Assembly (NCBI RefSeq): GCF_001941965.1
Contig: NZ_MKZO01000026.1
Coordinates: 21,000-84,999 of the forward strand
Length of the DNA: 64,000 nucleotides
Source: Pseudomonas putida
GTDB taxonomy: Bacteria > Pseudomonadota > Gammaproteobacteria > Pseudomonadales > Pseudomonadaceae
Reading direction: 5' to 3'
The position numbers were made by a program, and so were the translations under genes. The number at the start of each line of letters is the position of its first letter. Position 1 is the stretch's first letter. Under the pieces are notes generated by a model. It was not told the DNA's origin. It made no database searches and saw only the letters and a program-made list of their open reading frames with translations. Positions 23,417 to 31,572 of the stretch are shown here, one piece after another.

Positions 23417-23593
23417 ATGACCAAAAGCCAAGCAATTCAACATTTCGGGTCGATTTCCGCGCTCGCGAAAGCGCTGGGGGTCACCTACGAGGCGGTCCGT
23501 CAGTGGGAGGCTGTGCCCGAGCTGCGCCAGTATCAGATCGAGCGGATCACCGGCGGGAAGCTCCGTGCCGACCAAGGCGGTAGGGCGGCTTAG
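23417..23593 (+). CDS. cro: Cro-like regulator
   Basis: 58 aa from ATG 23417, six bases after AGGAGG. MTKSQAIQHFGSISALAKALGVTYEAVRQW is a Cro/CI-type helix-turn-helix, and its recognition helix (TYEAVRQW) closely matches that of the repressor (SYEAVRQW), so both should read the same operators. Divergent from cI and first in the rightward early operon. It should repress cI during lytic growth. Confidence 0.85.
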   Translation: MTKSQAIQHFGSISALAKALGVTYEAVRQWEAVPELRQYQIERITGGKLRADQGGRAA

Positions 23594-23676
23594 CCGACAG
23601 CCAAATTATCCATCCGCTGGCCTTGCGCCAGTAGATGCACAACATACCTGTGGATTTGAACAGTAGGAGAGGGGCG

Positions 23677-23925
23677 ATGGTGGTTGATTTCGTGCTGGCT
23701 GCTGGCGCCGGGTTCGGGGCGGCAGCGGTGTGCTTCTTGGCAGGCATGGTTGCTGGCGATTCCAACAGGCGCGGCAGCGTTTCGTTCCCGGAAACCCACG
23801 TCAGCTTTGATCCGCTTTTGCCGGACGAGGCGCGCCTTCGGTTTCTGGCGCGAGCGGCAGATGCCGTGAGGTCCGGGCGCTTAAGCCAGGCCCAGCAGCT
23901 TAAGGATGAGAGCTCCAGCGATTAG
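23677..23925 (+). CDS. Small membrane-anchored phage protein
   Basis: 82 aa from ATG 23677 (TAGGAGAGG upstream). One N-terminal hydrophobic helix (about 3-24) and a soluble charged C-terminus (PDEARLRFLARAADAVRSGR). It is second in the rightward early operon. Its last 45 bases overlap a gene on the opposite strand. Unknown. Confidence 0.6.
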   Translation: MVVDFVLAAGAGFGAAAVCFLAGMVAGDSNRRGSVSFPETHVSFDPLLPDEARLRFLARAADAVRSGRLSQAQQLKDESSSD

Positions 23926-24099
23926 GGCAAGCAACCAGGCGCCGACCTGCTTGATGACCGCCTTGTGCTGGTCCCAGGCGCGGCGAAGGGGAGGCCGGTC
24001 GAACCCGATCATCGAGAAGTGTTCGCTGTCGTGGATTCGCAGCTCCTCATCCCAGTGCTTGGCCTTCAAGCGAGCGAGCAAATCCTTCAACCGTTTCAT
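23881..24099 (-). CDS. Small leftward membrane protein inside the early rightward operon
   Basis: 72 aa from ATG 24099, with GGAGG upstream. Amphipathic basic N-terminus (MKRLKDLLARLKAK) and a C-terminal membrane helix (VGAWLLALIAGALILKLLGLA). It opposes its neighbours, so it must have its own promoter and could be active in the lysogen. The architecture fits a moron or an exclusion protein; no homologue recognised. Confidence 0.5.
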   Translation of the reverse strand: MKRLKDLLARLKAKHWDEELRIHDSEHFSMIGFDRPPLRRAWDQHKAVIKQVGAWLLALIAGALILKLLGLA

Positions 24100-24144
24100 G
24101 CTGGCCTCCAAGGCCTTCGGTGTAACGCCTGAACCCCAGGCATA

Positions 24145-24169
24145 AAAAAACCGCCTGGCAGGGCGGTCT
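24145..24169 (-). terminator. Leftward intrinsic terminator
   Basis: ACCGCC / GGGCGGT stem; in the leftward direction it is followed by a run of seven Ts. It would stop leftward transcripts before the opposing small gene. Confidence 0.5.
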
Positions 24170-24194
24170 CTTCAACAACATTTCGAGGTCGATT

Positions 24195-24284
24195 ATGCAC
24201 ATCAACTACGACGCAAGCAATACCGCTGTCGCGTCAGGTTTCCGTGATGCACCGAACCTGTCGTGTCAGGCGGGCGAGCCATGA
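24195..24284 (+). CDS. 29-residue ORF coupled to the replication initiator
   Basis: ATG 24195 follows GAGGTCG; the frame reads MHINYDASNTAVASGFRDAP... and overlaps the next gene by ATGA. It lies in the early operon and would couple translation into the replication initiator. No function known. Confidence 0.5.
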   Translation: MHINYDASNTAVASGFRDAPNLSCQAGEP

Positions 24285-24946
24285 GCACGATCGTCATGAC
24301 GGCCTGCTGGCCGCTCCAGGGCATGAGCCCTGCACAGAAATCCGTGCTCGTTTCGCTTGCTGACAACGCGAACGACGACGGCGTCTGCTGGCCCTCGGTG
24401 GCTCGCATCGCTGAGCGCACATGTCTTTCCGAACGAGCTGTTCGCAACGCTCTGCGCTGGTTGGAGGAGTCCCAAATCCTTGTCGCAAACCAGCGGGCAG
24501 GGCGCTCAACCTGGTACGTCGTCAGCCCTTCTTCGTATAACCCCGGCATTTCGTGCCCCCCGGCACCAGATGCCGGACACCCCGGCATTTCCTGCCCCCA
24601 GAACCGTAATAGAACCGTAAGGGAACCGTCAGTAGCTACCGGCGCGCCCGCAAAGTCCGTCCCGGTCGAAGAAATCGTGGACCTGTTCAACGAGCTATTG
24701 CCGGAGCTGCCCCGAGTCGTCCTGATCAACAAGGATCGCAAGGCGAAGATCAAGGCGCGCTGGGCAGAGAGTGAGGTGCATCAGGACCTGGACTTCTGGC
24801 GTGACTTCTTCGCCCAGGTCCAGACCAGCGACTTCCTGATGGGCAAGATCAAGGGGCAGGCTGGCAGCTCGTTCCGCTGCACCTTCGACTGGTTGATTGC
24901 ACCGACCAATTTCGTGAAGGTGGTGGAGGGCAATTACCATGCGTGA
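24281..24946 (+). CDS. Replication initiator-like HTH protein (lambda O position)
   Basis: 221 aa from ATG 24281. N-terminal HTH_36-type winged helix (about 15-85: SPAQKSVLVSLADNANDDGVCWPSVARIAERTCLSERAVRNAL), a Pro/Ser-rich linker, then a C-terminal domain (WAESEVHQDLDFWRDFF...FDWLIAPTNFVKVVEGNY) that typically recruits helicase. It overlaps dnaB by 8 bases. It probably binds the phage origin, which in lambda lies inside this gene. The linker shows a near-repeat NPGISCP...HPGISCP whose DNA could act as origin iterons. Confidence 0.85.
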   Translation: MSTIVMTACWPLQGMSPAQKSVLVSLADNANDDGVCWPSVARIAERTCLSERAVRNALRWLEESQILVANQRAGRSTWYVVSPSSYNPGISCPPAPDAGHPGISCPQNRNRTVREPSVATGAPAKSVPVEEIVDLFNELLPELPRVVLINKDRKAKIKARWAESEVHQDLDFWRDFFAQVQTSDFLMGKIKGQAGSSFRCTFDWLIAPTNFVKVVEGNYHA

Positions 24947-26327
24947 CCCGTACAACGCCGAGGCCGAGCACGGCCTGCTGGGCGCGATGATGATTCGCCC
25001 CGAACTGATCGACACCCTGAGCCAGGACCTGTCCCCGGAATCGTTCTACTTCGCCGAGAACGCCGAGGTCTTCCGAGGCATCCTCGCAGTGCGATCCGCC
25101 GGCGGCGCCGTGGACTTCCTCACGGTTGCTGATCGGATTGGTTTCTTGGCGAACGGTGACAGGGCACTGGCCTACTGCGCCGAGATCGTGAACAACACTC
25201 CCAGCGTCGCCAGTGCCAAGACCTACGCAAGCATCGTTCGGGAGCGGGCCATCGAGCGCGCTCTGTACAGCCTGGGCGAGCACGCCATCGAGGTGGCCCA
25301 GGGCAGCGAGAGCATCCAGTCCAAGATCGCTGCTGTCCAGGCTGCGGCAATGGCCATCGATAGCGCCACCAGTGACGACGAGATCGTTAAGGCCGGCGAC
25401 GTGATGGGCGAGCAGATTGAAGTGTGGCAGGAGCGGCATGACCGATATGTTCGTGGTGAAACCCTGATCGGGCTTTCAACCGGCCTGACTGATTTGGATG
25501 AGAAGACCGGCGGGCTACAGCCTGACCTGCTCTATGTGGTTGCAGGGCGCCCAGCGATGGGCAAGACGACCCTTGCCATGGGGTTTATAACCAACGCCGC
25601 CATTCGCCAGGGCAAGTCGGCGCTGGTGATCAGTCTCGAGATGAACAAGGGGCAGTTGATTGATCGGATGACCGCCGCCGAGGGGCGTATTCCGCTGAAT
25701 CTGATCAAGAACGGCACCGCCTGCCAAGACTATGGTACCGAGCTGGCAGCCGCCTCCAGGCTCATCCAGTTTGCACCGCTCTACATCGCCGACAAAGCGG
25801 GCTCTTCGATAGGTCGGATCCGCTCCCTGGCCCGCCGGCACAAGCTTCGCTATGGCCTGGACATCCTGATGATCGATTACCTCCAGCTCGTCGAGGGCGA
25901 CGGCGGGAACCGCACCGAGGAAGTCAGCAGTATCAGTCGCGGATGCAAGTTGCTTGCAGGGGAGCTGGGGATTCCGGTGGTGCTGCTGAGCCAGCTTTCG
26001 CGCAAGTGCGAGGAGCGCCCGAACAAGCGCCCGATTCCCTCCGATTTGCGTGAGTCCGGGGCCATCGAGCAGGACGCCGACGTGATCATGTTCGTGTACC
26101 GCGACGAGGTCTACAACGAGCACTCCGAAGCCAAGGGTATCGCCGAGATCATCATCGGGAAGGGCCGGGATGTCGAGGTGGGCACTGTTCGCGCTGCGTT
26201 CCTCGGGCAGTACAACCGTTTCGAGGATCTGGCTGCTGGCTGGATGCCTACTGTTGTGCCCAAGCCTGAAAAGGTCACCCCGCTGTCAACGAGATACCGC
26301 GGGAGGCCGCACGATGCTCAAGCCTGA
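24939..26327 (+). CDS. dnaB: Replicative DnaB-family helicase
   Basis: 462 aa, full length. N-terminal DnaB domain (NAEAEHGLLGAMMI...), Walker A GRPAMGKTT at 203-211, Walker B ILMIDYLQL near 312, and the C-terminal loop motifs DLRESGAIEQDADVI. It unwinds phage DNA at the fork and replaces the host helicase, so no separate loader is needed beyond the preceding initiator. It overlaps both neighbours. Confidence 0.95.
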   Translation: MRDPYNAEAEHGLLGAMMIRPELIDTLSQDLSPESFYFAENAEVFRGILAVRSAGGAVDFLTVADRIGFLANGDRALAYCAEIVNNTPSVASAKTYASIVRERAIERALYSLGEHAIEVAQGSESIQSKIAAVQAAAMAIDSATSDDEIVKAGDVMGEQIEVWQERHDRYVRGETLIGLSTGLTDLDEKTGGLQPDLLYVVAGRPAMGKTTLAMGFITNAAIRQGKSALVISLEMNKGQLIDRMTAAEGRIPLNLIKNGTACQDYGTELAAASRLIQFAPLYIADKAGSSIGRIRSLARRHKLRYGLDILMIDYLQLVEGDGGNRTEEVSSISRGCKLLAGELGIPVVLLSQLSRKCEERPNKRPIPSDLRESGAIEQDADVIMFVYRDEVYNEHSEAKGIAEIIIGKGRDVEVGTVRAAFLGQYNRFEDLAAGWMPTVVPKPEKVTPLSTRYRGRPHDAQA

Positions 26328-26517
26328 CCTCGCCGAATACCGCTACGCCCTGTACTGCAGGTCCGACCTGTTCGGCCTGGCCGGCAAGGCGCAGAAACCA
26401 ATCGCGCTCTACCACGACGAGGACCTGGCGAATGCCCATGGCCGGCAGATGTGGCCGAGCGCCTACCAAGTCATTGACCTTCACGGCGAGGAGAGCCCAT
26501 GCGGCAATCGAAACTGA
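26314..26517 (+). CDS. Phage protein of unknown function
   Basis: 67 aa from ATG 26314 with GGGAGG upstream, overlapping dnaB by 14 bases and the next gene by 19. Soluble, Tyr/Asp-rich (LYCRSDLFGLAGKAQKPIALYHDEDLA in parts). In the early operon between helicase and nuclease genes. Unknown. Confidence 0.6.
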   Translation: MLKPDLAEYRYALYCRSDLFGLAGKAQKPIALYHDEDLANAHGRQMWPSAYQVIDLHGEESPCGNRN

Positions 26518-26795
26518 CCAAGGCCGCGCGCGGCCGGGAGTGCCAGGTGCGTATCCCGGGCGTCTGCAATGGCAACCCTGAAACCGTCGTGCTGGCCCAC
26601 TATCGGCTCGCCGGGACCTGCGGCGTCGGCTCGAAGCCGAGCGACCTACAGGGCGCCTGGGCCTGCAGTTCCTGTCACGACGTGATCGATGGTCGCCGCC
26701 AGGCAATAAGCCGCGATGAGGCCCGCCGCCTGCACGCCGAGGGCGTGATGCGAACCCAGGACCAACTGGTCCGGGAAGGGTTGGTGAAGGCATGA
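26499..26795 (+). CDS. DUF1364 (YbcO-like) HNH-type nuclease
   Basis: 98 aa. ARGRECQVRIPGVCNGNPETVVLAHYR and CSSCHDVIDGR are the DUF1364/YbcO signature with paired Cys and His for zinc. Small nucleases of this kind sit in the nin-like region of lambdoid phages and probably process recombination or replication intermediates. Coupled to the next gene by ATGA. Confidence 0.85.
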   Translation: MRQSKLTKAARGRECQVRIPGVCNGNPETVVLAHYRLAGTCGVGSKPSDLQGAWACSSCHDVIDGRRQAISRDEARRLHAEGVMRTQDQLVREGLVKA

Positions 26796-27220
26796 CGGCG
26801 CCAATGCGCGCCTATCGCGCCAAGCAAGCCCGCACCAAACCTGTTGATCGGGAAGGGCAGGAGCAGGCCGCGCTGATGGCCGAGCTGCAGTTGCGCTTCC
26901 CGCAAGCCTACAGCCTGATCTACCACGTCCCGAATGGTGGCCACCGGTTGAAGGCTGTCGCTGCCAAGCTTAAAGGGCAGGGGGTCAAAGCCGGGGTGCC
27001 TGACCTGGTCCTGCCGATGGCGCGCGGCGGGTATTTCGGGCTTTACATCGAGTTCAAGGCCAAGCCACCGTTCGATGCGCCGGTGTCGGCCAGCCAGGAT
27101 GCCTTCCTTCAACGACTCACCAGCCAGGGTTATCTGGCTATCGTCTGTCGCGGCTCCATCGAGGCGATTGAGATGATTCGAGCTTACCTGCTGCTACCGA
27201 AAACGGAGGTCGCAGCATGA
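26792..27220 (+). CDS. VRR-NUC domain nuclease
   Basis: 142 aa. PNGGHRLKAVAAKLKGQGVKAGVPDLVL and YFGLYIEFKA give the PD-(D/E)xK-type VRR-NUC core (PD...ExK). In phages such proteins are thought to cut branched DNA, serving like RusA in the nin region. It overlaps its neighbours by four bases each way. Confidence 0.88.
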   Translation: MTAPMRAYRAKQARTKPVDREGQEQAALMAELQLRFPQAYSLIYHVPNGGHRLKAVAAKLKGQGVKAGVPDLVLPMARGGYFGLYIEFKAKPPFDAPVSASQDAFLQRLTSQGYLAIVCRGSIEAIEMIRAYLLLPKTEVAA

Positions 27221-28518
27221 GCGCTACTCAATTGGTCACCTTCTCGGATGCAGAGATCAAGCGTCAGGCGGCGTCAGGTACTGCCCGCGACCTTCGCGAT
27301 GCTCGTTTCCCCGGGATCTACCTGCGGTTCGGCCAGCGGCGCGATCGCGGCACCTGGTACCTGGTCTCCGGTCACAAGTGGAAAAAAATCGCCGGGTATC
27401 CTGAGCTACCGGTTAAGAACCTTATCAGCGCGCTGCCCGGGATCCGCGAGCGTCTCGCCGTTGATCCTGAGGCTTCAGCGGCTGCCGGCACACTGCACAC
27501 GGTAGGTCAGCTGCTCGACTGGTTTGGCGACCGCCATTCTCGCGACCGCAGCCTTTCATCCAAGCGCAAGGCCACCGCGGCTTCTGCCATCGGCTGCCAC
27601 CTGAAGCCTCGACTCAATGACTTGGCGATTTCAGAAGTGTCTCGATCTGCCCTGGACAAGCTGCTCATGTGGCCAGCGCAGGCCGAGTTGTCACTCTCCT
27701 ATGTCCGCCTGATGTGGGGTGTTCTGGTGGTCGCGTTCCGCCAGGCAGCCAAGCTGAAGCTCATCACCACCAACCCGATCGCCGGCTTCAAGTTCACCGA
27801 CTTCACGACGGCCAGGATCGTGCCAAAGGCGGCCCGCCTACGCGGCGTCCAGCTGGAAGCTGTGCTGCAGCAACTCCATGACGGGTTCGATGAAGCGCCA
27901 GTGGACTGCACGCTGGCTCTGCTGATGCTGTGCCAAGGCACTCGGGTCGGCGAGACCCGCCAGGCCCGCTGGGCGCACCTGACGCAAGGAGAGCAAGGCG
28001 AGTGGTTCATCCCGGCGGAGAACACCAAGACCCGGTGCGAGCATCGCCTACCACTGACCCGCCAGGTGCTTGCTCTGCTGGAGCGGTACCGGTCGTGGCA
28101 GCAGGGCAGGGGCTATCAGGGCGCGTTCATGTTCCCAGGCAAGAGTGGCCGACCTATCACCGAGAGCCAGGCCTGTGCAGCCTTCACCCGGCTCGGGCAA
28201 GGCGAATGGACGAGCCATGACCTCCGGAAAGTCGCCCGCACCGGCTGGACCGATCTCGGTGTGGACTACCTCATTGGCGAAATGCTGGTGAACCACACCC
28301 TGACCCGCAACGTGCAGACCTACATCCATACCTCGGCGGAGCAGCTGAAGCGGGAAGCCCTGGAGAAGTGGCATGCCTGGTTAGACAGCAAGGGCTTCGC
28401 CGCTATTCACGGCTCGACAGAGACCGGAAATGAAATTTCGCATATTGCTCCCAACGCCACGGCTGGCGAGGGCTCCGGGGCAATTGGCGAATCCGTAAAA
28501 AGCGAGGATTCCAAATGA
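27217..28518 (+). CDS. Second, internal tyrosine recombinase
   Basis: 433 aa from ATG 27217 with CGGAGGT upstream. All catalytic residues are present: Arg243 (GTRVGETR), Lys271, His334-Arg337 (HDLR), His360 and Tyr369. It sits inside the early operon, far from either att site, coupled to a nuclease and to small genes. It is therefore unlikely to be the tRNA-Ser integrase. Candidate roles are dimer resolution, DNA inversion or a duty in replication. Related recombinases sit at this position in other Pseudomonas phages as I recall. Non-conserved tail 400-433. Confidence 0.85.
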   Translation: MSATQLVTFSDAEIKRQAASGTARDLRDARFPGIYLRFGQRRDRGTWYLVSGHKWKKIAGYPELPVKNLISALPGIRERLAVDPEASAAAGTLHTVGQLLDWFGDRHSRDRSLSSKRKATAASAIGCHLKPRLNDLAISEVSRSALDKLLMWPAQAELSLSYVRLMWGVLVVAFRQAAKLKLITTNPIAGFKFTDFTTARIVPKAARLRGVQLEAVLQQLHDGFDEAPVDCTLALLMLCQGTRVGETRQARWAHLTQGEQGEWFIPAENTKTRCEHRLPLTRQVLALLERYRSWQQGRGYQGAFMFPGKSGRPITESQACAAFTRLGQGEWTSHDLRKVARTGWTDLGVDYLIGEMLVNHTLTRNVQTYIHTSAEQLKREALEKWHAWLDSKGFAAIHGSTETGNEISHIAPNATAGEGSGAIGESVKSEDSK

Positions 28519-28760
28519 CCGATTTGAACAGGCTTTCCCCCGCAGCTCGATCTGCCGCCATGCGCGGTGGTGTCGATGGATGGGGCCAGGTCGGCAGCAG
28601 CAGCCATGTCCGGTACATGGAGCCGAAGCCGGCCAGGGCGAGACCTCGGTGCCACTGCGGCTGCAAGCGTCGAGCTACTCATTACGGGTGCGCGAACGGC
28701 GTCACCCTCATCAGTGGTTGCGAGCTTCGAATCCGCCGCTGGGTGAAGACGGGGCAATGA
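28515..28760 (+). CDS. Small basic Cys-containing phage protein
   Basis: 81 aa, strongly basic, with a Cys cluster CHCGCKRRATHYGC that could bind zinc. Overlaps the recombinase stop and the next start by four bases each. Probably nucleic-acid binding; not recognised. Confidence 0.6.
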   Translation: MTDLNRLSPAARSAAMRGGVDGWGQVGSSSHVRYMEPKPARARPRCHCGCKRRATHYGCANGVTLISGCELRIRRWVKTGQ

Positions 28761-29056
28761 TGAAGAAGAGCCACGGACCTTCGCTCAGGAAGGAGCTGAT
28801 CGACCTGGCCCAGTGCAGGGCCTGTCGAGGAAAAGGAGTCACCAAGCCGCTGTTTCACGAAATTGCGTGCGGCCAGTGTAACGGCTCAGGTTGGGTCGAG
28901 GCCCTGACCGGCAATGCCCTGCCACTGGACGAGCTGGTCATCCAGCTCAACTTCAAGCTGCAGGCCGTACAGCGGCAGCTCAACGAATTGCGAAACCCGC
29001 GGCGCCAAGAGAGCAACCGGTTTGGTGCGGGCGGCGCCAACTACACAGGGGATTGA
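28757..29056 (+). CDS. DnaJ-type zinc-finger protein
   Basis: 99 aa from ATG 28757. Two CxxCxGxG units (CRACRGKG and CGQCNGSG) form a DnaJ-like zinc centre, followed by a helix (LVIQLNFKLQAVQRQLNELR). Phage proteins of this build often accompany or act as late-gene regulators just before the Q position. Coupled to its neighbour by overlap. Confidence 0.7.
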   Translation: MMKKSHGPSLRKELIDLAQCRACRGKGVTKPLFHEIACGQCNGSGWVEALTGNALPLDELVIQLNFKLQAVQRQLNELRNPRRQESNRFGAGGANYTGD

Positions 29057-29058
29057 CC

Positions 29059-29637
29059 ATGATCTACGGAAGCGTGCTCGCAGCGGTCGTCTCGGCCCTG
29101 GCTGCCGAGGCCATCGACAACACAAGCAAGCAGGCCTGGCAGAAGCTTTACGAGCCAGGCAGGGCCGATGGGCGTGACTTGGCCACATTGGGGCGGTCGA
29201 TTGAGGAGGGTCGCATCACTCGGCGGGATGCTGATTGCTGGGTCTTTGCCCGCCTGCACAGCCAGCTGAAGCCGCGGCACTGGGATGTGCTGGTGGCGAA
29301 GTACAGTACCCACAAGGCGCGGAAGGTTCAGTCCATCGGCAGGCTGCATCCTCTGATCGCTTCGCACGCGCCCCGCCTGTTCATCATCAACGCGGTGACG
29401 GCCTGGGCTATCCCCAAGCTCAAAGGTGCAGACGGCAAGCGCTCCAGCGATATGATCGTTCTGCCTGTCGAGTTCTACGACATCAATCGTTGGGATCCCG
29501 AAGCCAGGCCGGAGCGCACCCGGAGGCGTTGGAGGAAGGCCATCGACGATGTCCTGGAGGGCATGGAGGAGGAGGCGCTGGACGCAGCCGAGATCATTTT
29601 GGTGAATGAGGGCCTTGCCATAAAAAGTGCCGCTTGA
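29059..29637 (+). CDS. Candidate Q-like late antiterminator
   Basis: 192 aa from ATG 29059. Motifs such as DCWVFARLHSQLKPRHWDVLVAKYSTHKARK are seen in phage antitermination-type proteins from memory. It is the last gene of the early rightward operon and is followed 70 bases later by an intrinsic terminator, the typical placement for Q. It would let RNA polymerase read through terminators into the packaging and structural genes. The assignment is mainly positional. Confidence 0.5.
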   Translation: MIYGSVLAAVVSALAAEAIDNTSKQAWQKLYEPGRADGRDLATLGRSIEEGRITRRDADCWVFARLHSQLKPRHWDVLVAKYSTHKARKVQSIGRLHPLIASHAPRLFIINAVTAWAIPKLKGADGKRSSDMIVLPVEFYDINRWDPEARPERTRRRWRKAIDDVLEGMEEEALDAAEIILVNEGLAIKSAA

Positions 29638-29705
29638 CATCGGATGGCCGCATGGCCGATTATTTCTCCATCCTGTCATTCCTGCGCGTTGCAGAGGAGC
29701 GACAA

Positions 29706-29738
29706 TAAAAAGCCTAGCCAATGCGCTGGGCTTTTTTG
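29706..29738 (+). terminator. Intrinsic terminator after the Q-like gene
   Basis: AAAAGCC...GGGCTTTTTT imperfect stem around CAATG with a strong T-run. It is a candidate tR'-type terminator that late antitermination would have to pass. Confidence 0.75.
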
Positions 29739-29794
29739 TGGCTCATCAATTCCATATGTGGCATCTTGCCATGCTCGATCATAGGGAGTTGATT

Positions 29795-30280
29795 ATGTCC
29801 ATTTACGCTGACCTGCAGAAGCGCTACGAGAGTCACGAAACTGCGCTTCACACTCAGTTGCATCTCCTCTCCAAAGCCGCTGGCGACCTTGCCGCCGGGT
29901 TTGGGAAGTACCTCGGCCTGCCTGGAGAAAGGTGGAATCACCCTGATGGTAAGGTTGGCGAGCGCTACGTTAGATTGGGCGAGGGGTCGGTAGACTCTTT
30001 CCAAGAAAAGCGCTGGATAGAATTAAGCAGCTCAAAGGGTAAGGTTGATTTTTCCATCGCCATTACCTTGGTGTCAGAGGATCGCGATAGTCGGACTACC
30101 TATATATTCAGTATGGGCGTCCAATTTTGTGAAGACGGCTATCTATTCGAAGTGCAAGGCCACGGTGTCTCTCTCGCTATTGAGGCAGTGAAAGCGGGAG
30201 TTTTTGACCCTGTATATATGCTGATCGTTGATCGGCTTGTGGCCAGGCTGGACCCTTCCAGTATCCTCATCAAGAACTGA
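29795..30280 (+). CDS. Moron-like phage protein of unknown function
   Basis: 161 aa from ATG 29795 (GGGAG upstream). Lower GC than neighbours and bracketed by two terminators, so it is its own transcription unit: a lysogenic-conversion candidate. N-terminal helix (YESHETALHTQLHLLSKAAG), then a mainly beta region (VDFSIAITLVSEDRDS...YIFSMGVQF). No signal peptide. Not recognised. Confidence 0.6.
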   Translation: MSIYADLQKRYESHETALHTQLHLLSKAAGDLAAGFGKYLGLPGERWNHPDGKVGERYVRLGEGSVDSFQEKRWIELSSSKGKVDFSIAITLVSEDRDSRTTYIFSMGVQFCEDGYLFEVQGHGVSLAIEAVKAGVFDPVYMLIVDRLVARLDPSSILIKN

Positions 30281-30297
30281 TTCCCGTCGCACTCCCG

Positions 30298-30323
30298 AGC
30301 CCAGCCACCGTGCTGGGCTTTTT
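30298..30323 (+). terminator. Intrinsic terminator
   Basis: Perfect stem AGCCCAGC / GCTGGGCT with six-base loop and five Ts, ending the preceding moron unit. Confidence 0.88.
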
Positions 30324-30391
30324 GAAGGGGCGCAGTAGCGTCTCGTATTGATACTATCTCTGGCTTTATCCACGAGCAGGGAAGAAAGCTA

Positions 30392-30733
30392 ATGATTCGA
30401 TGGACTGTGGCTTTGTCGGTTGCGGTGCTTATCCTTTCTGGTTGCGGCGAGAAGACGCCTGAACAAAAGGCTGCCAGCGAGGCAGCAATGACAAAAATCA
30501 AAATTGAGCGGATGGCGCGCGAATTCGCCACTGGGGCGTTAAAGGATCCAGGCAGTGCAGAATTCAGGAACCAGAACGAATTCTGCGGGGAAGTGAACTC
30601 GAAGAATTCATTTGGAGGCTATACCGGCTTTCAGAGGTTTATCGCAGCAAGCAGGGACTTGGTTGTCTTTGAAAGGGACTCTGGCTTAAGCCCTGCTGAG
30701 TTCGCCAAGGCTTGGAACCAGGTCTGCTTGTGA
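30392..30733 (+). CDS. Small lipoprotein (moron)
   Basis: 113 aa. Signal peptide with lipobox LSGC (Cys at about residue 19). The mature part contains ALKDPGSAEFRNQ and CGEVNSKNSFGGYTGFQRFI, a pattern of a widespread small lipoprotein family, often prophage-borne. Flanked by terminators on both sides, so independently expressed. May alter the lysogen surface; unproven. Confidence 0.75.
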   Translation: MIRWTVALSVAVLILSGCGEKTPEQKAASEAAMTKIKIERMAREFATGALKDPGSAEFRNQNEFCGEVNSKNSFGGYTGFQRFIAASRDLVVFERDSGLSPAEFAKAWNQVCL

Positions 30734-30828
30734 TCGCGGAAGCACCCTTTGGTTGGTGCTTAAGTGGAACGATAGATGTATCTGCGCATCGACGGTAAGC
30801 CAGGCTTCCGGACGTTGCATTAATCTCA

Positions 30829-30857
30829 AAGGCCCGCCGTCTCGGTGGGCCTTTTTT
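30829..30857 (+). terminator. Intrinsic terminator
   Basis: AAGGCCCGCCG / CGGTGGGCCTT with a T7 run, upstream of the small membrane/coiled-coil pair. Confidence 0.85.
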
Positions 30858-30871
30858 GTTCTGGAGTCTCA

Positions 30872-31243
30872 ATGGACCCGACGGATCTTGGGCCTGGAAC
30901 GGCCACTTGGTTGGGCGGTACGGGCACAGTCCTGCTTGGCGGATTCCTTTGGCTTCGCAAGTTCCTATCGAAGGACGCTGCGGACCGCGCCATGGATAAC
31001 GCCGATATCGGCACAGTCCGCCGGCTGAATGAGCTGCTCGACTCCGAGCGTGAAGCTCGAAAGCTGGCAGAGGCTCGCGCTGACCAGTTTGCGAAAGAGC
31101 GCAATGAGCTGGCCGCAACCGTCGGACGGCTCGAAGGCAAGATCGAGGCCTTGACCAGCCAGGTCGGCCAGCTGACTGACCGCGTCACCGCGCAGAGCGA
31201 GGAGATCGCCCGCCTGCGTGGCAAGCTTGGAGGTGCGTCCTGA
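30872..31243 (+). CDS. Membrane-anchored coiled-coil protein (holin-like candidate)
   Basis: 123 aa from ATG 30872 (CTGGAG upstream). One N-terminal membrane helix (about 8-28: ATWLGGTGTVLLGGFLWLRKFL) and a long coiled coil to the C-terminus (RRLNELLDSEREARKLAEARADQFAKE...). It overlaps the next gene by one base. No other holin is evident in the prophage, so this or its neighbour is the best candidate, although a long coiled coil is atypical. Confidence 0.55.
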   Translation: MDPTDLGPGTATWLGGTGTVLLGGFLWLRKFLSKDAADRAMDNADIGTVRRLNELLDSEREARKLAEARADQFAKERNELAATVGRLEGKIEALTSQVGQLTDRVTAQSEEIARLRGKLGGAS

Positions 31244-31572
31244 TGGACAGATGTGCATTGGAGTTCATCGCCCGCCGCTGGTGGCGTCGGGTAGAGGTCT
31301 GGCTGATTGCCGCCGTGCTTATCGTAGGCGGCGCTGTGCTTGGCTGGCAGTCTGCCTACTGGTCGATGGCCAGCACCCAGGCCCACCAGGTGGATGAGAT
31401 ACGCCATGCCTACGACGCCGCAATGGTTGAGCGTGACAAACGCCTGGATGAGCTGACCCAGAAGGCCGAGAGCGCCGCCACCAGCGCTTCAAATGCGGCG
31501 ACCACTGCAACCCAAGCTGCTGACAAAGCTGACGAAGCCCTTACCAGGGCCCAGCTGGAGACGAACCCGTGA
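31243..31572 (+). CDS. Membrane-anchored coiled-coil protein, partner of the preceding gene
   Basis: 109 aa. Basic N-terminus (RRWWRR), one membrane helix (about 17-36) and an alanine/threonine-rich coiled coil (AESAATSASNAATTATQAADKA). Same design as the gene before it and coupled by TGATG, so the two may form one complex in the inner membrane. Lysis or exclusion roles are both possible. Confidence 0.6.
   Translation: MDRCALEFIARRWWRRVEVWLIAAVLIVGGAVLGWQSAYWSMASTQAHQVDEIRHAYDAAMVERDKRLDELTQKAESAATSASNAATTATQAADKADEALTRAQLETNP

Noticed and set aside
27217..28518. Internal recombinase as the border of a second prophage
   Set aside because: It is translationally coupled to early phage genes on both sides and no att-like repeat adjoins it.
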